Program-made: the position numbers and the translations under genes
Assembly: GCF_011386835.1 (NCBI RefSeq)
Contig: NC_088800.1
Span: forward strand, 52,853,439-52,917,438
Origin: Chrysemys picta bellii
Taxonomy: Eukaryota > Chordata > Testudines > Emydidae
Length of the DNA: 64,000 bases
Direction of reading: 5' to 3'
The notes under the pieces: model-generated
The model's input: the letters and a program-made list of their open reading frames with translations, nothing else
What the model was told of the DNA's origin: nothing
The model's database searches: none
Shown: positions 35,121-46,984 of the stretch, in pieces
How positions within the stretch are numbered: the stretch's first letter is position 1
Layout of the letters: each line of letters starts with the position of its first letter

Positions 35121-35762
35121 TGTCACTCACCGCTAGGGCACCCCCCAGGCCACTCTGGGGATTAGCTTTTTCCAGGGCCAGCGCCCCCTCTTGCCGCTCG
35201 CTGCGTGTCCTGCTGCCTCTTTCTCACTCTCTGTGACTCCGGGTGCTCTCCCTTCATGGCTTGGCCCTCCGGCCAGGTCACTGTAGTCCTTTCCTCCTTC
35301 CAGGGTACCAAAGTCTTTCCGAGCAAATTGTCTCAGGCAGTCTTCTCATTAACTGCCTGGCCGGTGCCACTTCCCCAGTGGCTAGTAGGGGAACCCAGCC
35401 CTGCCCTCTATTCCCAGTTCCAGCTCAGAGACCCTCTAATCAGCAGCCAGGGTTTGTACTATCTTAACCTGCTGCCATTTCCCTGAGCCTTTTCCTACAC
35501 TTTCTCCCCTAGGTTTCCTCCCTTTCCTCTCTAATGTCAGAGAGTGGCTACAGGCTCCCTCCCTGCAGCTCCCTTCTGCGGCCAGCATCCTGACTCTATC
35601 TTAGCCCTGCCTCCCTGTTCCTTCTCAGCCAGGCTCCATCATCAGTCAAGGGTTTCTTAGGCCACATAATTCCCCTCAAGCTATGGTCTGTATGGCTAAT
35701 TGGCCCCTTCTCTGCCTTACTAGCTCCTTCTAGGTTAGTGTGGGGGCGGACACCCCATCACA
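35121..35762 (-). mobile_element. Putative solo LTR (TGTGATGGGGTG family), inverted
   Basis: On minus it begins TGTGATGGGGTGTCCGC at 35762 and ends GGTGAGTGACA at 35121, so TG...CA ends are present. The 5' dozen bases equal those of the block at 24913, but the body differs considerably, so they may be distinct subfamilies. A CCAAT motif lies near 35698-35703. Confidence 0.5.
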
Positions 35763-37585
35763 TGTCCCATCCCTCTGTGGCAGAGGGTGGGGCTCAGACA
35801 TGGCCCGAGGGAGTCAGGTTGCAGTGTTTCATGCCGGGAGATGGGGGTTTGGCAGACTACAGCCAAATTTGGAGATTGTGGGTGTGGCTCTGATGTAAAG
35901 GGAAGCACCACCCAATGGGCATGGCAGATTGATGAGGCCTGGGGCTGGGAGAGGGAGAGGTAGAGCTGAGCAGGAGTCAGGGCCATTAGCAGGTGAGCTG
36001 CAGAGGGAGCCCTGGACTGGAATAGCAGCTGTGGAAGGCTGTGTGTTGGGACTGAGCGGCACCAGCAGAGCTGGGGGGGCACAGGGCTGGAATAGCCTTG
36101 GATGTGGGTCAGACCTGAGGGGCATGGGCAGAGCGGGGGGGAAGAGCTCCTCCCAACATTGCCATGTGTCCCTGCACCCCTCCCCCATCCCCATGTGTCC
36201 CTGGACCTCTTCCCCCTGTCCCCATGTGCATAGGCTCAAGCACCCATGGGGAAAAAAATAGGGGGTGCTCAGCACCCACAAGCCACAGCCGTTCGGCATG
36301 ACCCCAGGGCTGGCCACCAATCAGCTGTTCGGTGGCCATCAGGAGGCTCTCGGGGGAGGGCGGAGAGGAGCCAGTGGTGGACAGGGAGGTCCTAGAGGAA
36401 GGGGCTGAAAGGAGTGAGCGAAGGGGGGGCAGGGGAGCCTGGGAGAGGGGACAGAGCAGGGGTGGGAAGAGGAGGAGCGAGGCTGGAGCAGCTTCTCCAA
36501 GGAGGTGGATTGTGGTTAGTTAGAAGAGATGTCTTCTCCCGCAGAAGAAACCCCAGCGCTGTCCCCAGGGCTGGATCGCAGCCAAACCCGGAGACTTGAA
36601 ATCACCCCCACAAAGAGGGTCCCAGCAGGAGCTTGGGATCAGGTTTCAGGTGCTGCGTGTCAGCCAGGCCGCCTGCCTAGCGAGCACAGGGCCCAGCTGC
36701 CTGTCACCGACGACGGGGATGGGGGAGCCCGGGTGTTAGTCGCTCAGGGCAGGGCTATGCTTACAATGCTGCACCGGTGCAGCTGCACCACTGTGGCCCT
36801 CTAGGGAAGATGCTATTCCTGAGCTTCTCCTGTCGGCGTAGCTAATCCAGGTTGGCAAGAGATGGTGACGGGAGATGCTCTCCTGGCGACATGGCACTGT
36901 CTGCACCGGGATTAGGTAAGTACAACTGCATAGCTCAGAGTTGTGGATATTTCACCCCCGGAGCAACGTAGCTATTCCATTGTAAGGTTGTAGTGGAGAC
37001 CTGGCCTTGGCTTCTAGTCTCCAATGCTCCCATCTGCCAGGCGCTCTGGCACTGCCGCTCCCCTGCCCGCCTTGGGCACTGCCGCTCTCCCTGTCCTGCC
37101 TAAGGAACTTGATTGCACAACTTGGCACCATTCCCAAACAAGCGGGTAGAGGCCAAAAGCCAATGCAGGCTGACAGTGGAATGCATTTGCTGGGGCTCAG
37201 CACTGCTCCTAGCAGTCAGGTCTCCACATGCAAGTCCCTGGGCAAGCAGCACTGACTGGCAGCCTCAGCAGAGAGACCCAGGCCTAACCAGACCACAGAG
37301 CCTGAACTCTCCATAGCCCCAGTGGGACAGTGTGGGGGAAGTCTCCATGGGTCATCCCTGGTCTGTTGCAGAGCAGAGACCTTTGGTCTCCAGCGCTGCC
37401 CACCTGGCACCTTTCACAGCTCTAAATTCACTCACAAGCCCATGCCCTCAGTATCTTGCTGCTGCTGTGATTTTCCTCATGGAGCTGAAGCGCTCTCCAG
37501 TGCTGACCTGCATGGCTGCCCTGCATGGCTGTGTGTGGGCGACTGGGTGCTGTGTTGGGTTCGGTCACAGAGACCCCCTTGGGAT
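35763..37585. other. Unannotated GC-rich sequence with repeat fragments
   Basis: The dispersed G-rich repeat recurs at about 35990-36130. From about 36228 a CATAGGCTCAAGCACCCATG start and GGGGGTGCTCAGCACCCAC resemble the element at 42830, without a confident right end. No gene is supported. Confidence 0.35.
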
Positions 37586-38669
37586 TGTCACCTGATGTGC
37601 TGAAATTACCTCTGAGCCCATTTTCCCTGCCAGCTTGGGACTCCAGAACCCTGCCTTGTTGAACCAGACATGCTAGTCTGCTGCAACACAGACCCAGGTC
37701 TGGTCCATGCCCCCAAAGCTGCAGACTTTAACCAAAAACAGCTCAGCAGGTTACATCTCCAGCACCCAGACACCCAGTTCCCAATGGGATCCAAACCCCA
37801 AATAAATCCGTTTTACTCTGTATAAAGGGTAAATTGTCCGCCCTCTGTAACACTGATAGATATGCACAGCTGTTTGCTCCCCAAGGTATTAATCACTTAC
37901 TCTGGGTTTATTAATAAACAAAAATGATTTTATTAAGTATAAAAAGTAGGATTTAAGGTTTCAAGTAATAACAGACAGAACAAAGTAAGTCATCAAGCAA
38001 AATAAAGCAAAAACACGCAAGTCTAAGAAACTGATTACAGGTAATATCTCACCCTCAGAGATGTTCCAATAAGCTTCTTTCACAGACTGGACTCCTTCCT
38101 AGTATGGGCCCAATCCTTTCCCTGGTACAGTCCTTGTTAGTTCCAGCAGACATCTCAGGTGGTAAGCAGGGGTTTTCTCATGACTGGCCCCTTTTTGTCC
38201 TGCTCCACCCCCTTTTATAGCTTTGGCACAAGGCGGGAATCTTTTGTCTCTCTGTGTCCCCACCCCTCCTTCTAAATGGAAAAGTACCAGATTTAAGATG
38301 GATTCCAGTACCAGGTGACATGGTCATATGTCACCGTAAGACCCCTAGTCTCCATTCCCCATGGGCTGGCCCACATGTACACAGGAAGGTTTGCAAGTAA
38401 ATAGAGCCATTTACAGTTCATTGATTCTGAAGCACTCTTAATGGCTTCCACTTAATATGTTTACATCAGTAATACAAGTTTATATCTTATTCTCCTAACT
38501 CCTGACACAGAAATAATACATGCAAACAAATAGGATGAACACACTCAGTAGATTATAAGCTTTGTAATGATACCTTAACAAGAGACCTTTTGCATGAAGC
38601 ATATTCCAGTTACATCATATTCACATTCATAAGCATATTTTCATAAAGCATATGGAGTACAATGTCACA
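37586..38669 (-). mobile_element. Putative solo LTR, retrovirus-like
   Basis: On minus it runs from TGTGACATTGTACTCC at 38669 to ATCAGGTGACA at 37586. A TATA-like CTATAAAAGGGGG lies at about 38208-38220, and AATAAA-type signals lie about 300 bases downstream near 37902-37937. It is AT-rich against GC-rich surroundings and no internal genes accompany it. The candidate 4-bp flanks are not convincing. Confidence 0.6.
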
Positions 38670-41600
38670 GGGGCAACAGCCCTTCAGCAGCCAGCTGTGC
38701 CATGAGGGCAGCATCAAGGGGGAGGGGGATGGTCTCACAGCCGCTGAAGACTCCTCCATACAGCAGCCCCACAGTACCCCACACGCACACACTCTGAGAC
38801 ACTCAAAAGGACGCTTCTTTTCTGTTCCTACCAGGGCCTGTGGCTCGGCTGAGCTCCTTCTCCTTCCCTGTTCCTGTATGTAACTGCCTGCCATTAAATG
38901 TCACCTGAAAGGTCACCTGCTAGAGGTGTATAAATAGAGTGCATACCATGGTAATAGAGCAACTAGCCTTTAAAGGGAGGGCTGCGGGCCAGAGCCAAAG
39001 CCTGTTCAGAGCCACGTTTCTCTGGGTGGTGCGGAGTTGCTTGGCCTGGCAGACACCTGTTTCCCTGTCCCCCCCCATGTGGGCTCTTTCCTGGGAGTGG
39101 GTCGCTTAGCTGGTGCAGTTATGCTAGGCCAGTTGCTTTCACACTGAGGGTCCTGATCTAGCACCATGCTGCTAGGGTTGGGTTCCCGATGCACCAGGGT
39201 CATTAGGCTCTGTGACTCCCCGACCTGTGGGGCAGAGCCCCTGCCCAGCCCATTAGGATGGGGGCAGCTCTGGGAACAGGGAGAGGCGGGTGGGTAGGGG
39301 CTGAGCTAGCAGAGGGAGCTGCTCTGTGGATCTGCCTGGCTAGCCAAGGTGCTGCTGAAGATCAGCTGCCTCACCACACTCTGGCCCCCAGCGCCCTCTC
39401 CTACAGCACGCCTGGGAGTGCTCCTGTACCCGCTGACTGCCTGGGGCTTGGGTGTGCCTGCTTCCCACACTGGGCTCTGCAGCACGTCTGTGGCTGTGTG
39501 GCTGGTTGGGTGCCTGGTGGAGGAGCGAACCCTGGGGACACCAGGAGCAGGACCATACACCAAGCAGGAGCATTTGCTGGTGGGGCCAGCCCCACTTTCC
39601 ACTCTTTGGCCCACCAGCAATAGTGTATGTGTGTGTGTGTGACAACACCAGGGTGGGGAGCAAGGGGATGCTAATTTCAGTCTGGAACCTGCCTCTTTGC
39701 AGGTTTTCTTTTCTTTATGGGGCTGGGCCAATGTCACCCCCACTACTCAAACAGGGTCTCCAGCAGCTGGTGTTTAGTGGGGGAGAACACTATGGGATCA
39801 GGCTGACTGCCCACACCAACAAAAGCACATCTGTCCTGCTCGGATGATGTCCAGGGTGGCTAGTGCAGATTGAATTCAGGGCTTGTGCATTCCCACGTGT
39901 GATCCCTGCATGTGTGAGCTTGGCGCACATTGCTGGTGTAGGCATCACAGGACACAGCGGATGCTTCCAGGAAGAGCTTTGGGGCATCGCGGCAAGTGAG
40001 CAAACTTTGTGAATTGCTCCACAAGTAGCATCGCCCTCTGCTGGCCCTGGAGAGAACTGGGACAGACCAGAGATGGTGTGAGCCTGGGGCACATGGTGGC
40101 AGACAAGGAGAAAGAGAACCTCAGCAGAGGGTGGGGCATGAGCGCCTGGGGAACTGTCAGCACAAGGTGAGGATAAAACTATGGGAAGCTAAGCCAAGGG
40201 CTCTCCCCGTCCCCATCCCAAGCAAGGGGGCCCTTCCTCTGGGATGCCCATTACACATGGACTGGCCTGTGCCTCAGTTTCCCCCTTGGGAAGGTGATTC
40301 TGACCTGCCTCCTGGGGGTTGGGAGGATGACTCTATTGATGTATGGTGAAAGGGGTGATTCATAAGCACAGAGGCAGCCTCTTTGCCAGCATAGCAGGGC
40401 CCTGGCCAACTCAGAGGCTGGACAATAAGCCACGTACATGACTTGGAGCCCATTCTCCTGCACACTGGGCTCCCAGCACCACCTGGGGCTGAACTTGCCA
40501 CCCCTCCCAGTGCATACCACAGCCAAGCTGAGGTGTTCCCCTGCCCCAACCTCTGCAGGCTCTGGGGGCTGACCTGGGCTGTGGCATGCAATTGTCCTGC
40601 CAGAGGGTCTCCCCCCCTGCCTGGGGCACCACTGGCAGGGAAGCTCAGCTTCCCTTCCCAGTGCCCAGACCTGGGACACTTAGGGCTGTGCTGGCAGGTT
40701 GCCAGGGGCCTGTGGGTGAAGTGAAGCGGCTGCTAACACCCACCAGTGCAGTGTTTGCTGGGAAAGGGCAGATGAGCAGCTCATCCTGGTAGTCTGATTG
40801 CACCTGCAGCTGGTCAACTTTATCCTCCCCTTAGTTACAGGAAGAAGGTGGCTGAGGTCTGTCAGCATTGTGGTCAGCTCCTTCTGGACAGTGGACACCT
40901 GATAACCCGATGAAAGCTTCATTCCGCAGGGGGCTGCCAATCCAGCACCACTCCCTGCGCTAGACCACCCACAAGAGGCAGACAGAGGAGTCTGCACCCA
41001 GCACGTGCCACCTAGATACCCACGGCGCTCTGCTCCCTACCCCTGTGCTGAGTGTCAGCATCTAGGCTGCCCCACCTCCCCCAGTGCTGCAGCTGCAGCC
41101 GTTGGCTGGGTGTGTGGCATCCCCTCTGTGCAGAGACGCCAGGAGCGAGCGCCAATCAGGCCACTTCCCTGCAGAACAGGGAAAATATTTTGATCCTCTG
41201 TGATGTGATAAAAGGCACATCAGGGAGTGGCGGAATTAGCATAAGCTGTATTTATGTCACCCAGGGCTGGCATTAGCCTGCTGCAGCGGCATGAAGTCAC
41301 CCCAGGTGCTGACATCTCCCCTAGCACCTCGACGTCGATTGCAACAGCACTGGCACCCTGCCATGGACACCTAGGGCTCAGCCATGCCTTAGATAGGGTG
41401 GGGTAGATCTGGTGGCAGGGAACCACAATCCAAGCCCTTCCAAATATTGGGGGGCTCAGAGGCTAATCCCCAGCTCTGGCTCCACTCCAGTGATCCTGCA
41501 TTCGGGTCAGATCCAATCCCAGAGAGGGCTGTTTGGCAGGCCAAGGCAATGTTGGCTGATCTGGGGAGGTTCCCCCATTGGGGGCAGAGGGGAGTTGAGC

Positions 41601-42829
41601 TGCATCATGTCTGATCCTGAGCCTCAGCCTGCAGTTTTAACCTAGCACTGATCTGGATCTGAACCCAGGGGGCCAGTCCTGCTCTCAGGCCTTGGCTTCA
41701 GTCGGAGCAGAATCCAGGCCCCGCCTCCCCCCCTGCCCTCCTCAGCAATACTAATATCAGCATTTGATTCACCCCACCGCTGAATTGGCCTGGAATTGGA
41801 CTTTCCCCTTCAGTCCTAATGACCAAGGGAGAGAGAGGCTCCACTCCTGCCTCATTCCCCAGGGATCTCACAGCCCCATTCAGTGGGGCATTGCAGCCCC
41901 TTCCCTGTGGGGTCTTGCAGCCCCATTCTGTGGGGTATCGCAACCTCAGTCCGTGGGGTCTCGCAACCCCGTTCCATGGGGTCGTGCAGTGAGCAGGGCC
42001 TGTGGCTCCTGATCCTGCTGGTCCAGCACAGAGCAGTTAGCTGCCCCTTGGATCAGGGCAGCAGCAGGGGCCTCTGGCACTCAGCAAAGGGGATGGTCAG
42101 CTCTGGCTTCGTCTCCCCCAGCCCACTGTGCCTGTGCAGCTGTTTGCATGGAGGGGGCTAAGCTTCACTTGTTTCCACCAGCGAGCAGGCCCGTAGCCTG
42201 GCCCTGCTGCCCTTTCCAGCCAGGCAGCTCCTAGGTTTCAGCCCAGCAGACCACACTGGGAGGAGGCCATCTCACAAGCAAGCTCAGAGAGCTCCAAGCC
42301 CCGATGGGCAGGGGGATCTGAAAGCACCCTGACCACCTGCCTGCCAGCCCACCCACCCCAATCCAATCCTTGGGCATTTGGCTCCCAAAGACAAAGCCTC
42401 TCTGAAGACCACAGAGGCCCAGGAAGGATCCCAGATGGTACAGTGATGGGTGTAGATTATATACGAGGGAAGGAAGCAGAAATCCAGGGTACCAGAGAAA
42501 ACAGCCTGGACTGGCATCTTCCCAATTTCTAATGGAGAGATATTGCACACGGGTCCTGCATGCCAGTGACCTTAAATGACAACTTCCACTGGCCCCATGC
42601 TCTGCTGGAGCGGATGTGGGCATGGCAGTCCCCATACCACACAACTAAACAGCAGAGTGAAGAAGACCCTTTTGCCAGATGGAAGGCTCAAAACCCAATG
42701 TCCAAGGGGAGAGCCCTTCCCAGCAGCAGAGAACATCACTCTTGGCAGCTGTCCTCAACAGGTGCCCAGAGACATATCACAGGGTTAGGGGCTGCCAATG
42801 CAAATCTGACAACAAAGAGGCAGCAAATG
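38670..42829. other. Unannotated GC-rich sequence
   Basis: A short TG repeat lies near 39622-39641 and a 23-bp minisatellite at 41871-41986. Overlapping ORFs on both strands have no recognisable families. No host exon is supported. Confidence 0.35.
41871..41986 (+). repeat. 23-bp minisatellite, five units
   Basis: Five consecutive 23-24 bp units of the form CARCCCCATTCNGTGGGGTCTYG occur. Each unit has a C block and a G block about 6 bases apart, so each could fold as a small hairpin. ORFs reading through it show a matching short protein repeat, which is a consequence and not evidence for a gene. Confidence 0.8.
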
Positions 42830-43066
42830 CATAGGCGCTGACTCCGTGGGTGCTCCAGGGCTGGACATGCTTGACATGAATACATGCGTTGTAAGTTGGC
42901 AACCGAAGCAAGAACTTAAGGTCAAGAACTATTAGAATTATTTGTGCAAAAACAATCATATTATTGAGCAGGGGCGGGAAGAGGCGGTGCAGGGTTGGGG
43001 GCTTGGAGGAAGGGGTGGAGTTGGGGGTCAAGCACCCCCTGGGTAGAGAGAAAGTCGGCGCTTATG
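42830..43066. mobile_element. hAT-type element (CATAGGCGC ends)
   Basis: The left end CATAGGCGCTGACTCC and right end AGTCGGCGCTTATG are inverted repeats. The flanks AGCAAATG (42822-42829) and AGCAAATA (43067-43074) differ by one base. The interior is non-coding and partly G-rich. Confidence 0.75.
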
Positions 43067-43849
43067 AGCAAATAGCAATGCAAGAAACACTAGGCATGGG
43101 ACAAATGGCAGCTGAAGTCTGACAGCCCTGTGAGCCAGCGGCTGGTAGGGTTCACCTAACGCTCTGTTTACAACAGACAAGGACAAACTGATTTAAACGT
43201 GTCCTATGCCAGATGCAGCTCAGACATGGACCTTCGGCTACAATGATTCTGCACCACTTTATTACTCAGTGAAGGCACGTGACTGGGCCTTGGGAGACCT
43301 GGGCCCTGCTACAGGTGCCATGTGTGAGGCTGTCAATGTGCCTTCATCTCTCCGGGCCTCGGTTCTCTATCTGCACAGCTGGGACATTAACACTCCCTCT
43401 GTCTATTTAGACTGCAGGATCTTCAGGATAGGGACTGTTAGTATGGCTATGTCTACTCTACAAACTTTGGGTGTTAGCGTAGATAGTATATCACTTGTGT
43501 GTGTGCATACTCGGATCCTTGTGTGGGTGCTGCATGTACTCACCAGGAGAGCTTATCTCGATGCCCAGTGCCATGCGCCATGTGTAGGTATCCCAGTGTG
43601 CAATCTGTTACTGTCCAGTGCACTGCCTTTTGGGAAGTTTTGGTGATACACGGCGGGGGCAAAATGAGTCGCACTGGGGTGACTGGGAGCAAGGGGTCAA
43701 CTTCCCAGTGTGCAACTGTCTCCATCCCATAATGTTATCTGTATCCCGTAATTTTCACGCCTTTTTTTCAAAATTCCACAAATTGGCACGGCCCACCTCA
43801 CCGTCTGCCATCTCTGACAGAAGCATGGAGCCTGCACAGCCCTGCACTA

Positions 43850-45069
43850 TTGTCACAAACGTTGCAGCACAGGATATCTGATGCTCAGTTATTTGCAGAG
43901 CCTCAAGAAAAACTGAATCAGCAGGGAACACGACCAGTTCTTGGAGGACAGACTGCTGTGGGACATAGAGAGAATCAATTCAAGGTTGTTGGTGGGATTC
44001 ATGGAGCAGCCGCAGATTGTGGAGTGCCGCTTCTGGACATCAGAAAAGAGCACTGATGGGTGGGATCCTGTTGTAATGCAAGTTTGGGATAATGAACCGC
44101 AGCTGCAGAACTTTCAGATGCACAAGGCCACATTCCTGGATCTGTGTGTCGAGCTTGCCCCAGCCATCCAATGTAGGAGCAGCAAACTGAGAGCTGCACT
44201 GACAGTGGAGAAGTGAGTGGCAATCGCACTGTGGAAACTTGTAGCGCCAGATTACTACTGGTCAGTGGGAAATCATGTTGGAGCTGTGAGGGCTCTTGTC
44301 ATGGAATTATACAGGGCCATTAATCGCCCCGGCTACACATGACTGTGATGCTTGGTGAGTCGGCAATGTGCAGGACATAGTAGATGGATTTGCAGCAATG
44401 AGGTTCCTGAACTGTGGTGGAGCAATAGATGGCACATGTATCCCTATTTTGGCACCAGAGCACCTTACTACAGAGTACATCAACAGAAAGGGCTACTTCT
44501 CTATGGTTATGCAAGCACTGGTGAATCCCCGGGGATGCCTCACCAACATCAATGTGGGCTGGCCAGCGAAGGTGCGTGAACCTCACATCTTTAAGAACAC
44601 AGGGCTGTTCAGAAAGCTACAAGCAGGGACTTTCTTTCCTAACCAGCAGATTACCACTGGCAATGTTGAAAGACCAGCAGTGATCCTGGGGGATCCAGCC
44701 TACCCCTTGCTCAAGAAGCCATACACTGACCCCCTTGACAGTATCAAGGAAAGAGTCACCTACCTGCTCAGCAGTTGCAGAATAACAGTTGAATGTACTT
44801 TTAGTAGACTGAAGGGACGGTGGCGCTGTTTACTCACAAGATTGGATCTCAGTGAGAAAAAATATCCCAGTGTTACAGCTGTCTGCTGTGTCCTGCATAC
44901 TATCTGGGAAGCAAAGGGTGGGAAATTGATGCCAGGGTGAAGGGCGGAGGTGGAGCAGCTGTTTGTTGAATTTGAACAGTCAGACACACAAGTTATCAGC
45001 AGTGCTCAATGTGGAGCTATACAGCTCATGCAGGCTTTGAAAGAGCACTTTAACAGTGAGCTACAGTAA
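43850..45069 (+). pseudogene. PIF/Harbinger transposase (HARBI1-like), broken
   Basis: In the family this nuclease cuts and pastes the element with a DDE triad and needs the Myb-like partner for DNA binding. At 43941-44216 the helical N-terminal part is readable (VWDNEPQLQNFQMHKATFLD, ending ALTVEK). A stop and a frameshift lie between 44217 and 44368. From 44368 the catalytic part is open for 190 codons: NCGGAIDGTCIPI holds the first Asp, INRKGYFSMVMQALV follows, VILGDPAYPL holds the second Asp, and VECTFSRLKGRWR holds the Glu. A TGA at 44938-44940 is followed in the same frame by 42 more codons to a TAA at 45067-45069, so it is a premature stop. Confidence 0.88.
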
Positions 45070-45090
45070 TGTGTTGTGGTGTGCTGTGCT

Positions 45091-45660
45091 CAGGGCCGGC
45101 TCTGGCTTTTTTGCCGCCCCAGGCAAAAAAGCCTCCCGCCGCCCCCTGCCCCCCAGTGGGGAGCGCGGCAGGGGAGGGCGCGGAGCCCGGCCGCGGCCCC
45201 GCTTTCCCCGGCCAGAGCGCCGCGGGGAGGGCGGCAAGCTCGGCCGGGGCCCCGCTCTCCCTGACCAGCCGGAGTGCCGGGAGGAAGGCGGCGAGCTTGG
45301 CCGTGGGCCCACTCTCCCCGGCCAGCCAGAGCACCGGGGGGAGGGCGGCCCCGCTCTCCCTGGCCGGCCGGAGCGCTGGCGGAGGGCGGCGAGCCCGGCT
45401 GGGGCCCCGCTCTCCCCGACTGGCCGGAGCACCGGGAGGAGGGCAGAGAGCCCGGCCGGGGCCCCACTCTCCCCGACCAGCCGGAGTGCCAGGAGGAGGG
45501 AGGAGAGCCCGGCCGCGGGCCCGCTCTCCCCGGCCGGGCGGAGTGCCGGGGGGAGGGCGGCAAGCCCAGTCGCGGCCCAGCTCTTGGGCCGGAGTGCCGC
45601 CCCGCTCCAGGAGCCGCCCCAAGCACATGCTTGGTAGGCTGGTGCCTGGAGCCAGCCCTG
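45091..45660 (-). mobile_element. hAT-type MITE with 57-bp GC-rich minisatellite core
   Basis: The ends CAGGGCCGGCTCTGGC and GGAGCCAGCCCTG are inverted, and GCTGTGCT flanks both sides (45083-45090 and 45661-45668). It lies 21 bases after the transposase stop. The core is a tandem array of about 57-bp units starting GGCCAGCCGGAGTGCC, with units seen near 45261, 45319, 45361 (short), 45417, 45474 and 45532. The 140-240 codon ORFs over it on both strands are array artefacts. Confidence 0.9.
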
Positions 45661-45668
45661 GCTGTGCT

Positions 45669-46086
45669 CTACCTGGCCCTGCAGTTTGGGGCCTGTTAGG
45701 AACAGTGTGGTGCTTGCTGTACATTTATGAATATCACTGTGAATGTACCTATTAATTTTGCAGTGCTTACTATGCATTTATAATTATTACACTATTTGTC
45801 ACCGATCCTAGGAGTTGTGTCACACTGTACAGTAAAAAGTAACTGGTTGCTTTCAGAACTGCTAGGCACTCTGCAGCTTATGTTGTGAACTAATAAAGAT
45901 GAATTATGTTCTAAATAATAGAATTGTATTCTATAATAAAATCAGTGGAAAGAAAAATCTTTGCAATTTAAAAGCAAATACATTAAAAACTTAATAAATT
46001 AATAGAACAGTACTTGTGAAGGGGAAAAAGCTTTCATGTCCATTTTAGCTACACATATGCCAATTGTGGCTTTTACAGGTCAGTGT
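45669..46086. other. Non-coding part of Harbinger element
   Basis: AT-rich sequence with several AATAAA-like signals (for example at 45892-45897), consistent with 3' untranslated sequence of the plus-strand transposase. Confidence 0.4.
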
Positions 46087-46433
46087 CAGACATGCCAAAC
46101 CCATGAAAAAAACACAGAAATTGGGCTTGTTTTTGGCTTAATTGGCTTGTGAGTTGCTTGTTGGCTAGCTTTTGGCTTGTAGCTTGTTGTAGGTTCTTGC
46201 TTCATTTTTTGATCGGCTCACGGCATGCAGGGGCAAGGTGGGGAGAGAGTCAGGGGTGCACAGCGGGCCCACCACAGTTCCAGACTACATGCCGGGGGGA
46301 TCTAGTCACATAAAGTGTTGGGGTTTTTAGGAATTGGCTTCTTTTGGCTTTGTTTTGAAATGGGAATAGCTTGATTTTTGGCTTATTGTGAAAGTCAGAG
46401 TGCTTATTTACTGCGTGAAAGTTGGCAACTGTG
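46087..46433. mobile_element. hAT-like MITE with TTGGCTT-rich interior
   Basis: The left end CAGACATGCCAAAC pairs imperfectly with the right end GTTGGCAACTGTG. The flanks GTCAGTGT (46079-46086) and GTCAGTAT (46434-46441) match at 7 of 8. The interior is full of TTGGCTTGT repeats. It is non-coding. Confidence 0.65.
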
Positions 46434-46599
46434 GTCAGTATATGTGAAGCTGTGATTGCCTTTAATGTCCCCTCCTATGGAGTGGCAGGGGTAGGGATGT
46501 GGCCCCTGATGCTGTGTGGAATGTTGAGGAGGGTGTAGGAAGGTCCCACAGTGGAGTTCTCCATGGATTGTAGAGAGAAGTGAACCTGGAATTGTTGAA

Positions 46600-46945
46600 T
46601 CTGTAGGTCCACAAGAGTCTGCAGCATTTGTGTTTACTGCCAGAGATGCCCCATTATGGCCTGGTGCAGCTTCGTCTCCTTGTCCTGCTGGGACTCCTGG
46701 GCTGTTCTACTCTCTGCTCTTTCCTTCTCCCGGCTGTCTGCAATAGTCACCCTCCAGGCCCAGTGCTCATGGTCTGATGCAGCACTGGCTTGCAGGACCT
46801 CATTTAACATGTCACCTTGAATCCTATTCTTTGTCCTCTTTATCTGGCTCGGGCGTTCTGCAGGTGTGGAGGGGGAACCCCTCAGGGCCACAACGGCAGT
46901 AGCTACAGATAAAACACACAGAGGTACCATTGTTGGTACAGTCAC
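46600..46945 (-). pseudogene. Myb/SANT-like Harbinger partner, C-terminal exon-like part
   Basis: On minus this stretch reads KRTKNRIQGDMLNEVLQAS, HEHWAWRVTIADSREKERAES and QQDKETKLHQAIMGHLWQ, followed by a Gln/Leu-rich helix (the first part upstream of about residue 30 is probably not coding). It looks like the coiled C-terminal region of the Myb-like accessory protein found beside Harbinger transposases. The N-terminal part lies 2 kb away, so this is either a second exon or the other side of an LTR insertion. Confidence 0.6.
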
Positions 46946-46984
46946 CTCAAAATGGAAAGTGACACTTCAAATTCAGAACACCCT

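Noticed and set aside
45056..45777. ORFs of 140-238 codons over the 45-kb GC-rich block
   Set aside because: They read through a 57-bp minisatellite inside a hAT MITE with exact target duplications. The protein repeats simply mirror the DNA repeat.
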